Made by a program: the position numbers and the translations under genes. 64,000 bases of DNA, taken from contig CAVZLD010000009.1 of NCBI GenBank assembly GCA_963776055.1, positions 186,001 to 250,000 of the forward strand, read 5' to 3'. The notes beneath the pieces are model-generated. The model ran no database searches. It saw only the letters and a list, made by a program, of their open reading frames with translations, and had not been told where the DNA came from. This stretch comes from CAVZLD01 sp963776055. GTDB lineage: Bacteria > Planctomycetota > Planctomycetia > Pirellulales > Pirellulaceae. Position 1 is the stretch's first letter; each line of letters begins with the position of its first letter. This document shows, in pieces, positions 30,571 to 40,331 of the stretch.

Positions 30571-31942
30571 TGGCGAATGACCGAACGATGAAACCGTGGG
30601 AGGAAATGGCGTCATTGGCGCTGCAGGGTTCCCGGTCGCAACTGGAGCAGTTCTTAGACGAATTGCCACCGAGTGACGTGGCGTTGGCGATGTCCCGGTT
30701 GTCGGATGACGAGCAGCGGCAAGTCGTGACCGTGCTCGCTCCCGACCAGGCAGCCGATCTGGTGCAGCAACTTCGGACGTCCAGGCGGTTGAGCTGATCG
30801 AGAATCTTGATCCGCAGAATGCGGCCGCGATTCTGGATTCGATGCCGAGCTCCGAACAGGCCGACGTGATTGGCGATCTGAGCGATCAGGATGCGGCGGC
30901 GATTCTGGAGGCAATGACGCCGGCGGAAGCGGCCGATGCACGGCATTTGAGTCAGTACGAAGATGACGTCGCGGGCGGATTGATGGTGACGGAGTTCCTG
31001 CGGTACGGGCAGGGCGTGACCGTCGGTGACGTAATCGAAGATCTGCGCGAAGGGGCAGAGCAATACCGTGATTACGATGTGCAGTACGTCTATGTCTGTG
31101 ACGATCAGAATCGGCTGACCGGCGTCTTGCGGCTGCGCGATTTGCTGCTGGCCGCCCGCGGGAAGCGGATTCTCGATCTGATGATTCGACAGCCGCAATC
31201 CGTCACCGTTAACACAACGCTCGATGAACTCGTGGATCTCTTTGAAGGCCATCACTACCTGGGACTTCCGGTTGTCAACGAGGCGGGGCGGTTGGTCGGA
31301 GTCGTGAAGCGGGCTGCCGTGGACGAAGCACGCAGCGAACGAAATGACAGCGACTTCTTGAAGACGCAGGGGATCATTGGCGGTGAGGAGATTCGCTCGC
31401 TGCCACTACTGCTTCGTTCGCGAAGACGACTGGCTTGGCTGAGCGTGAACATTGTATTGAATGTGGTCGCGGCGAGCGTGATCGCGATGTTTGAGGAAAC
31501 GCTGTCGGCGGTGATTGCACTCGCCGTGTTTCTGCCCATCATTTCGGATATGAGCGGCTGTTCGGGCAACCAGGCGGTGGCGGTCAGCTTGCGCGAACTG
31601 TCGCTGGGTCTGGTGCACGCCAATGAACTGCTGCGCGTCTGGCTGAAGGAGATCACTCTGGGGATCTTGAACGGGCTGGCTTTGGGCCTGTTGATCGGTT
31701 TGGTGGCCTTCCTTTGGAAAGGCAATCCGTACCTGGGGCTCGTCGTCGGTGTCGCGCTCTGTGTCAACACGATGGTGGCTGTGTCGCTGGGCGGGATCGT
31801 GCCGCTGCTTCTCAAACGCTGGGGTGTTGATCCCGCGGTCGCCTCGGGACCGATACTGACCACCGTCACCGATTTGTGCGGTTTCTTGCTCGTGCTGGGA
31901 ATCGCCACCACGATGTTGACGCGTCTGGTGGTACTGCCATGA
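30570..31942 (+). CDS. mgtE: MgtE-family magnesium transporter (frameshifted near 30780)
   Basis: MgtE is a Mg2+ channel regulated by its cytoplasmic domains. The N domain shows repeated helices (DELPPSDVALAMSRLSDDE, LIENLDPQNAAAILDSM), then two CBS domains (VQYVYVCDDQNRLTGVLRLR, HHYLGLPVVNEAGRLVGVV). Five membrane helices follow, with the conserved FLPIISDMSGCSGNQAVAVS. The frame breaks near 30780, where one missing base (a CCG read as CG) restores the usual sequence. Total length of 457 codons is normal. The ATG overlaps the stop of the QEGLA gene. Its place between a peptidase and an ATP-grasp ligase is unusual; Mg2+ supply for ATP-dependent ligation is one speculative link. Confidence 0.92.
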
Positions 31943-31990
31943 GGACGGAAAACGGATACGAACGATGACTCAAACGAAAAGGGTTTTGGC

Positions 31991-33037
31991 ATGAATATCG
32001 GATTTGTAGTTAACGACATCAAGACAGAGGAACCCGCTTACACGACGACTCGCTTGGCCATGGAAGCCGTCAATCGCGGACATGACGCGTGGCTGATTGG
32101 GGCCGGTGACTTGGCGTTTGACCCGGACGATCATGTGCGCGCTCGGGCCCGGGCGGCGCCCAAGAACAAATACAAGTCGTTGAAAAACTACCTGGAAGAG
32201 TTGCGGGGGCCCAAGGGGCGGGCGGAGCGGATTTCGGTCGACAACCTCGACGTATTGATGCTGCGAAATGATCCCTCCGCCGATCAGGGACGCCGATCGT
32301 GGGCCCAGATGGCGGGCATCAACTTCGGTCGCGTGGCAATGCAGCGCGGCGTCATCGTTTTGAACGATCCCGATCGATTGGCGCAGGCGATGAACAAAAT
32401 GTACTTTCAGTTGTTTCCGGAAGAAGTTCGGCCCGCGACACTGATCACGCGCGATCGAAATGAGATCAAAGAGTTTGCCAAGGAGCAAGGCGGTAACATC
32501 GTGATCAAGCCGCTGCAGGGATCCGGCGGCCAAGGCGTGTTCCTCGTGCGCGAGGATGATATCGGGAACCTGAATCAAATGATCGAGGCGGTCAGCCGCG
32601 ATGGGTATGTCGTGGCACAGGAGTACTTGGAGGCCGCCGCGGAAGGAGACATGCGGCTGTTCATGATGAATGGCCAGCCGCTGCGATACAAAGGACGTTA
32701 CGCCGCGTTTCGCCGGCTTCGCTCACACGATGATATCCGCAGTAACATTCATGCGGGCGGAGAAAAAGCGAAAGCCGTCGTCGATGACGTCGCGCTGCAT
32801 ATCGCCGAGATTGTTCGGCCCAAGCTAGTCGAAGACGGAATGTTCCTTGTCGGTCTCGACATCGTCGGCAGCAAGCTGATGGAGATCAATGTCTTCAGTC
32901 CCGGTGGCCTGGGCAGCGCGCGTCAATTCGAAGGTGTGAACTTCGCGGACGGCGTGATTGAGGCTCTTGAGCGCAAAGTCCAGTACATGGGTTTCTATCA
33001 ACGCAACTTCAACAATATCGACATGGCTACGCTCTGA
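31991..33037 (+). CDS. Glutathione-synthetase-like ATP-grasp ligase
   Basis: This 348-residue protein has the glutathione synthetase/RimK-type layout. It starts with a pre-ATP-grasp domain (MNIGFVVNDIKTEEPAYTTT). An ATP-grasp domain follows with IVIKPLQGSGGQGVFLV (nucleotide-binding strand and glycine-rich loop), AQEYLEAAAEGDMRLFMMNG and the metal-binding KLMEINVFSPGG. Such enzymes form amide bonds between a carboxylate and an amino group. It lies 48 bp after mgtE and ends the module. There is no partner gamma-glutamylcysteine synthetase next to it (the YbdK-type gene is 29 kb away). Canonical glutathione synthesis is possible but the peptidase context argues for another peptide product. Confidence 0.9.
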   Translation: MNIGFVVNDIKTEEPAYTTTRLAMEAVNRGHDAWLIGAGDLAFDPDDHVRARARAAPKNKYKSLKNYLEELRGPKGRAERISVDNLDVLMLRNDPSADQGRRSWAQMAGINFGRVAMQRGVIVLNDPDRLAQAMNKMYFQLFPEEVRPATLITRDRNEIKEFAKEQGGNIVIKPLQGSGGQGVFLVREDDIGNLNQMIEAVSRDGYVVAQEYLEAAAEGDMRLFMMNGQPLRYKGRYAAFRRLRSHDDIRSNIHAGGEKAKAVVDDVALHIAEIVRPKLVEDGMFLVGLDIVGSKLMEINVFSPGGLGSARQFEGVNFADGVIEALERKVQYMGFYQRNFNNIDMATL

Positions 33038-33203
33038 TGCCGATCATCGATGCGTGGAAACACAACCGGCGCAACGGACCCCAGCCGGTTACCAGAGATC
33101 TTCGCACAAGCCACGCAGATTGGCCGGCACGCGGTCGCCCGGATCTTCGACACGCCGTTCCGAGGAATCTCCGGGCGGCTTCCCCCGTGGGCCCCGGGGA
33201 AGA

Positions 33204-34211
33204 TCAGTTGGTCGCGACGGCGAAGCGAAACCTGCGGATGGAAAAGAACGTTGCCAGGATCAGCAACAAAAACCCGATCGGACCGGTCAGCCCGTAGTAG
33301 ATCACCGTGCTGATGGGAAACCGATCCAGGTGGCAGGCGGCGGCAAGACTGTAGACCATGGTTGCGACGCACGGAATCAACCCGATGATCGGCAACCAGC
33401 GCGGATGGAAGTGTCCCGGAAACAGATACGCGGAGGCCGAGAACGGTACGGAACGGCGGTGTAGGACAAGTGGAACGAGGGCCAGACTCAGGACGCTGGG
33501 AAAAATGACGAGCGGAAGGACCCCGAGCGTTCGTACGTGCTGCGAGAAAAACAGGGCGACGACGGCGGTGCAGAATCCGGTCCCCACAATGCCCGGCTGG
33601 AACTGCGGAAGACCGCAACGAAAGCTGAGCCACCAACTGAACACCAACCCCAGCGTAAGCAGCGATGCGTTCAGCAGGAACGCGGGACCCGTTGTCAAGA
33701 TGGCGGGCGTTTCTTGTCGGGGGAACATTGCCCAAAGGCCCCAGTAGACCCCGATCGCCAGCGAGATCCCGATCAAGGGCTGCCAACGGTTGGCCGTCAG
33801 CGCTCGCCCAGTCGCCCACCATCCCAGCACGACCGTGATCAAGGCATGCCACGAGAGGCCGGTGATGCAGATGCTCAGCGGAAAGGGAGCCGACGCTTCC
33901 GTTCCATAGAGCGTGTGAATCAAGCCGCCCTCCACGATCCACCCGTACAAAGCGCCGGCGAGAAAGACCGACCAGAGATCGTTTGCTCTGCTCCAAGACG
34001 CCGCAGCCAAGAAAAGGTAGGCCGCGACGGTATAGGCCAACCAGGTGATGACCAGGTCTCCCAGCGTGTCGCCGGGCCGCCACACGGTCCAAAACACTCT
34101 TTCCGAGAACACAAACAGGATGTAGCCCGTTGCCAGCGAACACAGCAAGTTCATGCCGCAGCGCCGAAGCAGCCGATCTCGTGTCCGTCGATTCTGCGCC
34201 TTTGGTTCCAT
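33204..34211 (-). CDS. Polytopic membrane protein of unknown function
   Basis: This is a 335-residue integral membrane protein with about nine or ten hydrophobic segments (LATGYILFVFSERVFW, WHALITVVLGWWATG, PLIGISLAIGVYWGLWAMF, FLLLILATFFSI). I do not recognise a family. The N-terminus is basic (MEPKAQNRRTRDRLLRRCG), fitting a cytoplasmic start. Aromatic residues are frequent in the first loops. The ATG at 34211 was chosen because upstream in-frame sequence is charged and unlike the rest. It converges with the ATP-grasp gene and begins 133 bp from the tRNA-Arg gene. Confidence 0.75.
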   Translation of the reverse strand: MEPKAQNRRTRDRLLRRCGMNLLCSLATGYILFVFSERVFWTVWRPGDTLGDLVITWLAYTVAAYLFLAAASWSRANDLWSVFLAGALYGWIVEGGLIHTLYGTEASAPFPLSICITGLSWHALITVVLGWWATGRALTANRWQPLIGISLAIGVYWGLWAMFPRQETPAILTTGPAFLLNASLLTLGLVFSWWLSFRCGLPQFQPGIVGTGFCTAVVALFFSQHVRTLGVLPLVIFPSVLSLALVPLVLHRRSVPFSASAYLFPGHFHPRWLPIIGLIPCVATMVYSLAAACHLDRFPISTVIYYGLTGPIGFLLLILATFFSIRRFRFAVATN

Positions 34212-34343
34212 GCTTTTTTTCAACCGTGGCGAAGACGCTCGGCGGAAGAAGTCTGCGCGGTCGTCATGTTCCGACAAAGAAAGGGATTTCCGTCAAGGAA
34301 CGCGAAGCGGCGATTCGAAGAGCTGGACTCCACCGGAATCGAG

Positions 34344-34416
<73 letters not shown>

Positions 34417-34440
34417 GATGGTTTGTGGTACTGTATATAG

Positions 34441-34469
34441 TTGTAAAAAGAGCTGATAGATGGTATGAT
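34441..34469 (+). promoter_or_regulatory. Sigma-70-type promoter at left end of element
   Basis: TTGTAA (34441-34446) and TATGAT (34464-34469) are 17 bp apart, matching 4/6 and 5/6 of the consensus. The stretch is AT-rich against a GC-rich background and lies 35 bp ahead of the start codon at 34504, which has its own AAGGAG site. Confidence 0.5.
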
Positions 34470-34503
34470 GGTAAATACAGTGCAGATGCTAAGGAGTCGC
34501 AGC

Positions 34504-34750
34504 ATGGCAGATGCTAATTCTACTAAGGGCAACCGCTCTGAGAAACCGACGCCCTCGCGAAACCCCTAGAAATATAGGCGAAAACGAATCGGCCTCCCAG
34601 GGTGGTGCACATGCTGGTGCATTTGCTGACCTGCAGGCCATCATCGACGCTTGGCCATCGCTGGACCAAGCGACTCGCCGACGCATCCTCTCGCTGGCAA
34701 AAGAGACGAACGCCAAGCCATCACCTCAGCGAATCGCTAAGCCTCGCTAA
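34504..34750 (+). CDS. Small hypothetical protein of the integrative element (frameshifted)
   Basis: The gene starts with ATG at 34504 after AAGGAG and reads MADANSTKGNRSEKPTPSRN. It then changes frame near 34560 to continue as NIGENESASQGGAHAGAFAD. The C-terminal part, LQAIIDAWPSLDQATRRRIL, resembles short planctomycete proteins with a WPSL...R..IL motif often seen beside integrases. About 82 codons in all. The function is unknown; it may be a small DNA-binding or accessory protein. The promoter at 34441 serves it. Confidence 0.5.
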
Positions 34751-35067
34751 GGCTTCCGCTGACGCTCTCGGCAGGAGTACTTCAGCTCCTGCTGCTGTTG
34801 TGAACGCTCAACAATTCGTGAGCCTTGCAGCACAACAGCAACACGCTCTCGCCCGCCCTGATTGTTGCCGTAAAAGCAGTCGCCAACGCGGCCTATGTAA
34901 AACTTTTCGGAAGCAAACTGAACTTAACTGAATCGTATACATTTACCCCTTGACAAGCGTTTCGGCCTCAATAAGTTGACGGTCAGCCCCCGCCCCCGCC
35001 CCTCGCTGAGCGATAAGCTTAGCTTGGGTATACTTTAGGTAGAGCTTAGGAAGAGCAATCGATAAGG

Positions 35068-35122
35068 AAAACCCATTCTCAATTCTCAAACCGTAAGGGT
35101 TTGAGAATTGAGAATGGGTTTT
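35068..35122. repeat. Perfect 25-bp-stem hairpin with 5-base loop
   Basis: Arm 35068-35092 (begins AAAACCCATTCTC) is the exact reverse complement of 35098-35122; the loop is GTAAG. The arm contains the tandem heptamer ATTCTCA twice. Weaker GTATACC-containing inverted sequences flank it (about 35027 and 35142). It lies between two small genes inside the element and could be a terminator, an origin or a recombination site. Confidence 0.85.
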
Positions 35123-35175
35123 GGAAAGCTTACCCAAAAGGTATACCTAAGCTAGAGCTAAGCTAAGGAGCAGCC

Positions 35176-35619
35176 TTGCCCCTACCTGAGCAGAGCCAGT
35201 GTGACCGCACGGCAACGTCATCTCTTCGCGACTCTTCGCGACACCAGGAACCGCCAGAGCCTAAAGCCAGTTTCGACGACTGCGAGTTCCCACCCTTCTA
35301 CCAGCCGCCGCGTCGGCCATCGCCAACAGACACCGCACCTGGCTCACCCGAACGTGTCGAGGTCTATCGCCAACGAATTAGGAACGGCGAAGAGTTGCAC
35401 CATCCAGACGACAGGCGAATGCCGCGACAGCGAGGCCAGGCCGATCGACTCGTCTCCCAGGTCGGCCGTCGCAGTGATCGAACGGCACAGTTGCCTGCAG
35501 CACTCGACCGTCGACAGCACGGAGTCGGCAAGGATACGCTCAGAGGCCCCATGCGGCCTCGTAAAGTCGTTCGGCAACTGAAGACGGACATTCACTCGCC
35601 AAACAACAGAACGCGTTAG
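35176..35619 (+). CDS. Hypothetical protein of the integrative element
   Basis: A TTG start at 35176 is preceded by AAGGAG five bases away. The protein (147 residues) is proline- and arginine-rich. The segment PTDTAPGSPERVEVYRQRI followed by GEELHHPDDRR looks like a short planctomycete motif (APPGTPEK...HPDD) found in small element-borne proteins. Sequence after residue about 80 is less convincing and may be out of frame. The function is unknown. It comes just after the large hairpin and before the regulator. Confidence 0.45.
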   Translation: MPLPEQSQCDRTATSSLRDSSRHQEPPEPKASFDDCEFPPFYQPPRRPSPTDTAPGSPERVEVYRQRIRNGEELHHPDDRRMPRQRGQADRLVSQVGRRSDRTAQLPAALDRRQHGVGKDTLRGPMRPRKVVRQLKTDIHSPNNRTR

Positions 35620-35664
35620 CGGCGACGCTAGACGGTCTCTTGCAGGTTCAGCCCTCTAGAGGCG

Positions 35665-35711
35665 TTGTCAGAGTGACAATGGTTTGACACTCGATGTTGT
35701 CACGGAGACAA
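35665..35711. promoter_or_regulatory. Two TTGTC/GACAA operators overlapping a promoter
   Basis: TTGTCAGAGTGACAA (35665-35679) is a perfect palindrome with a three-base centre. TTGTCACGGAGACAA (35697-35711) is a related palindrome, 32 bp away start to start, about three helical turns. A TTGACA (35685) with a weak GACAAT 16 bp on lies between and across them. A further TGACAA half-site sits at the XRE start codon (35721). This fits autoregulation by the XRE protein. Confidence 0.6.
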
Positions 35712-35719
35712 TCCCAAAC

Positions 35720-35941
35720 ATGACAATTACAGCACAGTTGCGGTCCGCTGCAAGGCTCGATGCAAGATCGCTTCGGCGACTCGCGAGAGACAGCGAGATC
35801 CCTTTGCCGAGTCTCAGTCGATTCGTCAACGGACGGCGGCAACTATCGCCCGCGAATCTCGACAAGCTGGCGAAGGCGGTCAGGTGGAACCTGCAACCTG
35901 ACCGAAGGAAGACAACCCAACAGGAGGTCAGCCGTGGTTGA
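35720..35941 (+). CDS. XRE-type helix-turn-helix regulator of the integrative element
   Basis: This 73-residue protein is essentially one helix-turn-helix: LRRLARDSEIPLPSLSRFVN followed by GRRQLSPANLDKLAKAV, the classic Cro/C1 layout where the recognition helix precedes the G-R linker. It probably represses its own promoter through the TTGTC/GACAA palindromes just upstream, and so controls integration or excision. The ATG at 35720 was preferred over a TTG at 35684 because the operators and a -35 box lie between. Its last codons overlap the next gene by 8 bp. Confidence 0.75.
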   Translation: MTITAQLRSAARLDARSLRRLARDSEIPLPSLSRFVNGRRQLSPANLDKLAKAVRWNLQPDRRKTTQQEVSRG

Positions 35942-36083
35942 ACTGGTCTTGGCACTCGCAACCGCAATCGCCATCGGAACAGCAGCCATCACCGCAGCGG
36001 TGGGCACATCGCTGGTGATGACGATCGTCGGACGAAAGCAACGACAGGCCGACCGTGGACCAGCACCCGCCAGCCAGGAGTGA
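35934..36083 (+). CDS. Small single-helix membrane protein
   Basis: A GTG at 35934 follows a strong AGGAGGTCA site and yields a 49-residue protein. Residues 3-32 (LVLALATAIAIGTAAI onward) form one hydrophobic helix, followed by a basic cytoplasmic tail (GRKQRQADRGP). It overlaps the XRE gene end, so the two are co-translated. The function is unknown; a small membrane protein paired with a repressor could be a toxin, immunity or anchoring factor, but nothing in sequence decides this. Confidence 0.55.
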   Translation: MVELVLALATAIAIGTAAITAAVGTSLVMTIVGRKQRQADRGPAPASQE

Positions 36084-36179
36084 GGAAGGCACCCACCACG
36101 ATGGGCGTAGGGACTTTATGACGGCTTCCCTCCCATTCTATCGCGAACACCCAGGGCAATGTAATCCTCCTATCTTATC

Positions 36180-36570
36180 ATGACCTCAACCAAGATTACC
36201 CGACAGAACGTTGAGCATTTGCTACTCGAATCGATCGTCCGCGAGCAGGTCGAGGCCTTGCAGTGGATCAACCAGTTGGAGTCGTGGAAGCGTAAGAAAC
36301 TGCTCGACGGCGACATGCGATATTTCCACCCCGACAGGATCGCGGAGACAGACGGGTGGGTCGAAGTTCGAGCCGAACCAACCCGGCAAGCCCATGCAAC
36401 CACCGACACCATCCAGCGATCCGCTGACGGTCCAGCAAAAGGCCAAAGCGGCTGCCGAACAGGCCAAATTGGAAGCCGAGTGGGAACGGACGGTTGGCAA
36501 GGGACCGCAAATTGGCACTGCCGAAGAGTACTGCGCGGAAGGTGAACGGCAATGGCTAAGACACCAGACG
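36180..36570 (+). CDS. Hypothetical protein of the integrative element (probable frameshift)
   Basis: The ATG at 36180 gives MTSTKITRQNVEHLLLESIV followed by a helical stretch (EQVEALQWINQLESWKRKK). Near 36355 the convincing frame changes to one reading QQKAKAAAEQAKLEAEWERT and GTAEEYCAEGERQW. This is a charged, helix-rich protein of about 130 residues with a coiled-coil-like AAAEQAKLEAEWE segment. No family is recognised, and two separate small genes are also possible. Confidence 0.4.
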
Positions 36571-36763
36571 CGCGCTGCGTCAGCCAGTCCGTACAGGATG
36601 TGGCCTCGCACGCTATCTGACGCAGACGCCAAGGCAGCACGCAAACACTTCTCGCGACGTTTCTCGCCAGGGGACAGCCCTCCAGCAACGGCAACGCAGA
36701 TGTCGGACATCGTAGCTGTTCGAACGCCATCCAAGCCGCTCCCCGGCAACGTCGTTCCAATGC

Positions 36764-37093
36764 GTGGCCATCCTGGCGGGACTCTTCGCAGCCTGCCCAC
36801 ACTGCGGATCGACCTACTTAGCCAGCGGGAAGGAATACCGCTGGTGCCTCTCCTGCGAGGCCAAGCTGGGGCCTGCTGAGCCCCTCACAGGCGACGATAC
36901 CGCTGACGAGCGGGAAGCGATCCAGACCGAGCATCTGCCTGATGGCGACGGATCGCTGGCGGAAACCATGCAGTGGTTCGAGCGAAGGGACCGCTGGCGG
37001 GAGGCCGAGGCCCGAGGGGTGCTGTCACAGCGGACGCTAGCAGGCCATAATGAGCGAATCGCCCCAGGTGGTTGCGACCCGAGGCGATTCTGA
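36764..37093 (+). CDS. Zinc-ribbon protein of the integrative element
   Basis: A GTG-started protein of 109 residues. It begins with a zinc-ribbon signature, CPHCGSTYLASGKEYRWC followed by LSCEAK, providing four cysteines in CxxC pairs. An acidic region and a helical segment (LAETMQWFERRDRWREAEAR) follow. It lies directly before the integrase and overlaps the upstream part of that frame. It may be a DNA-binding or directionality factor; this is inference from position and the zinc motif. The exact start is uncertain because of frame problems upstream. Confidence 0.5.
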   Translation: MAILAGLFAACPHCGSTYLASGKEYRWCLSCEAKLGPAEPLTGDDTADEREAIQTEHLPDGDGSLAETMQWFERRDRWREAEARGVLSQRTLAGHNERIAPGGCDPRRF

Positions 37094-37127
37094 CCTGACA
37101 CCCTCTGCTAGGAAGGGAGCCAAGGCT

Positions 37128-38432
<1,305 letters not shown>

Positions 38433-38580
38433 AAAGGGCTGTTTTTCTCGTGATTTCTGTTCGATTGACGGCTGTTTCTCGTGCTGCCAGAGTGTGGTTT
38501 ACAACGGGTTGAAAAAAGAGCCGACCGGATGGTACCTGATCGGCGAACCCCACGTGCCCAAGCTTTCGGAGGCAGCACGC

Positions 38581-39262
38581 ATGCCAGGAGCCAATTCTAC
38601 ACGTGGCAGCCGCCCCGCAAACCGTATCCTGGTTTTCCTCTTGGCTGGCACCGCGCAGGCTACTGGTGCAAGCGAATCCGCGGAGGGCCGCACTACTCTG
38701 GACCGCGTTCGGGGCACTAGCAGGAGGCACTCGAGGAATATCAGAAGCTCCGAGACGATCGGCACGCTGGTCGCGAGCCAAGGGAAGAGGCCGACGGAAC
38801 CACCGTTCGGTATCTGTGCAACCACTTGCTGACCGGCCGCCAGCACCGTGCAGATTCCGGCGAACTATCGGAGCAATCGTTTCGCGACCAGAAGATGACT
38901 GCCAAGCGTCTGGTCGACGAGTTTGGAGCAAACCGACTGGTGGCGGACCTGCGAGCCGATGACTTTCTGAAGCTGCGCAAGAAACTCGCGGATAGCTGGT
39001 CCCCTGTCACACTAGCGAACGAGATCCGGCGAGTGCGGACGATCGTCAACTACGGTTGGCAGGTAGAATTGATCGACAAGCCAATCCGCTTCGGACCCAC
39101 TTTCAGGAAACCGTCCCGCTGAGTCATGCGGTTGCATCGACAGTCCCAAGGCAAGCGGATGTTCGAGCCGCAGGAGATGCTGGATCTCGTCGACATCGCC
39201 AGCCCGCAACTGAGGGCGATGATCTTTTTGGGCGTCAATTGTGGTTTCGGGAATCGGGTCTA
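38581..39262 (+). pseudogene. Truncated planctomycete-type tyrosine integrase (second element remnant)
   Basis: The DNA encodes the N-terminal two thirds of a second integrase. Recognisable pieces are KPYPGFPLGWHRAGYWCKRI, GGPHYSGP, an adjacent-frame ALEEYQKLRDDRHAG, then a core-binding domain (GELSEQSFRDQKMTAKRLVD, LVADLRADDFLKLRKKLADS, RIRFGPTFRKPS-like end). After a stop at 39122, the same frame continues with GKRMFEPQEMLDLVDIASPQ and LGVNCGFGN, then ends at 39262. The catalytic Arg and Tyr motifs are missing. It is unlike the intact integrase in the element, so it marks a separate, older insertion at the same tRNA. The start is uncertain. Confidence 0.75.
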
Positions 39263-39754
39263 ATATGCGCCCTCGGAGTAGGTTAGTTCGTAGCTGTGCG
39301 TGTAGATCTCGAAGATCAGGCCGAACGGGTCCTCGACGTAAACCATCTTGTACGGCTTCTCGTTCGGATAGTATTCCCTGATCGGCATCCGTTGTTTACC
39401 GCCACGTGCGACGATCTTTTCGACTAAGGTCTCAATGTTTGGGTCCTGAACGCAGAAGTGGAACGTTCCGGTTTTCCAATACTCGAATTCTCTTGGTTTC
39501 TCATGATTCCGGAATTCGAACATCTCGATTCCGATTCGATCGCCGGTGGATACGTGAGCGATCTTGAAAAAACCCCAGCCTCTGCCGAACACATCGATGC
39601 ACATCTTTCCGATCGCGGTGTCGGACTCCTCTGTCACCACCGTTGGCTTCATGATTGTGTACCAACCCATGACTTCCTCATAAAAAGCCACTGCCTCTTC
39701 GAGGTTGGGGACTGAAATTCCGATGTGAGAGAACGTTTTCGGGTACGTTTGCAT
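39260..39754 (-). CDS. VOC-family (glyoxalase/dioxygenase fold) protein
   Basis: This 164-residue protein of the vicinal-oxygen-chelate superfamily has the paired beta-alpha-beta modules: FSHIGISVPNLEEAVAFYEE at the N-terminus (metal-ligand His) and TFHFCVQDPNIETLVEKIV in the middle. The C-terminal strand is YKMVYVEDPFGLIFEIYTHS (metal-ligand Glu). The length and single-domain layout match lactoylglutathione lyase/dioxygenase relatives. The substrate cannot be named. Its stop abuts the truncated integrase, so it may be the first host gene after the hotspot or cargo left by the older element. Confidence 0.88.
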   Translation of the reverse strand: MQTYPKTFSHIGISVPNLEEAVAFYEEVMGWYTIMKPTVVTEESDTAIGKMCIDVFGRGWGFFKIAHVSTGDRIGIEMFEFRNHEKPREFEYWKTGTFHFCVQDPNIETLVEKIVARGGKQRMPIREYYPNEKPYKMVYVEDPFGLIFEIYTHSYELTYSEGAY

Positions 39755-40070
39755 AAGTCGCAGCCTGATTTCTTAAGTTATGAACAGCCGGCGCCTTCCG
39801 GGATATCCATTCGCCAATCAGGGTCCATGAAAAGATGTATTGATCGACACGCAAGATGGTACGTAGCCACGAGGCGATGGCAACCTTTTCATCGCGACAG
39901 AAACTGAGACCACCCGAACACCGCTTCGGTGAGGCAGGTCGACGGCGGACAGCTCACTAATTTTGATTGCGGAAGAGAACTTGGCAGCGTTTTCGGGCGA
40001 GAGGAATTGACGAAAAAAGACGCATCCCTTTCCTCTGGTTGCACCACTCTTCCGAGGAAGGAGAACAAGC
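39755..40070. other. Intergenic region, no gene seen
   Basis: About 315 bp upstream of the VOC gene, presumably with its promoter. The end carries a strong GGAAGGAGAACAAGC ribosome binding site for the fragment at 40071. Confidence 0.35.
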
Positions 40071-40331
40071 ATGCATTATCAACGCGAGCCGGTTCTGTCG
40101 TTCGCCGGTAAGGATGACAAACTCCCCAAGCCAGTCCGTGAGTATCGTGAGAAGTATACTCATGACGTACTACTCGGGGCCAATTCTGATTGGATTGACT
40201 TCCCTGGCAGACTGCGTCGCGGTTTTCACGCAACGAACGCCCTGCTGCGGTTCTTCGAGCCTTCCTGGGCAAACACCCGGTCAACCGCCGCGACGACCTC
40301 ACTTGCCTTTCGCTGCAATTCGCGCTCGTAG
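40071..40331 (+). pseudogene. 5' fragment resembling a transposase gene
   Basis: A strong GGAAGGAG site precedes ATG 40071. The first 30 residues (MHYQREPVLSFAGKDDKLPK, then PVREYREKY) resemble, from memory, the N-terminus of an IS transposase group unlike the one at 49588. After residue about 32 similarity is lost and the frame runs antisense into the end of the large surface-protein gene. I read it as a truncated transposase 5' end; an unrelated short host gene is the alternative. Confidence 0.4.

Noticed and set aside
34986..35002. C-rich run as a G-quadruplex on the minus strand
   Set aside because: Only three G-runs are present close together; a four-run quadruplex cannot form without a distant fourth run.
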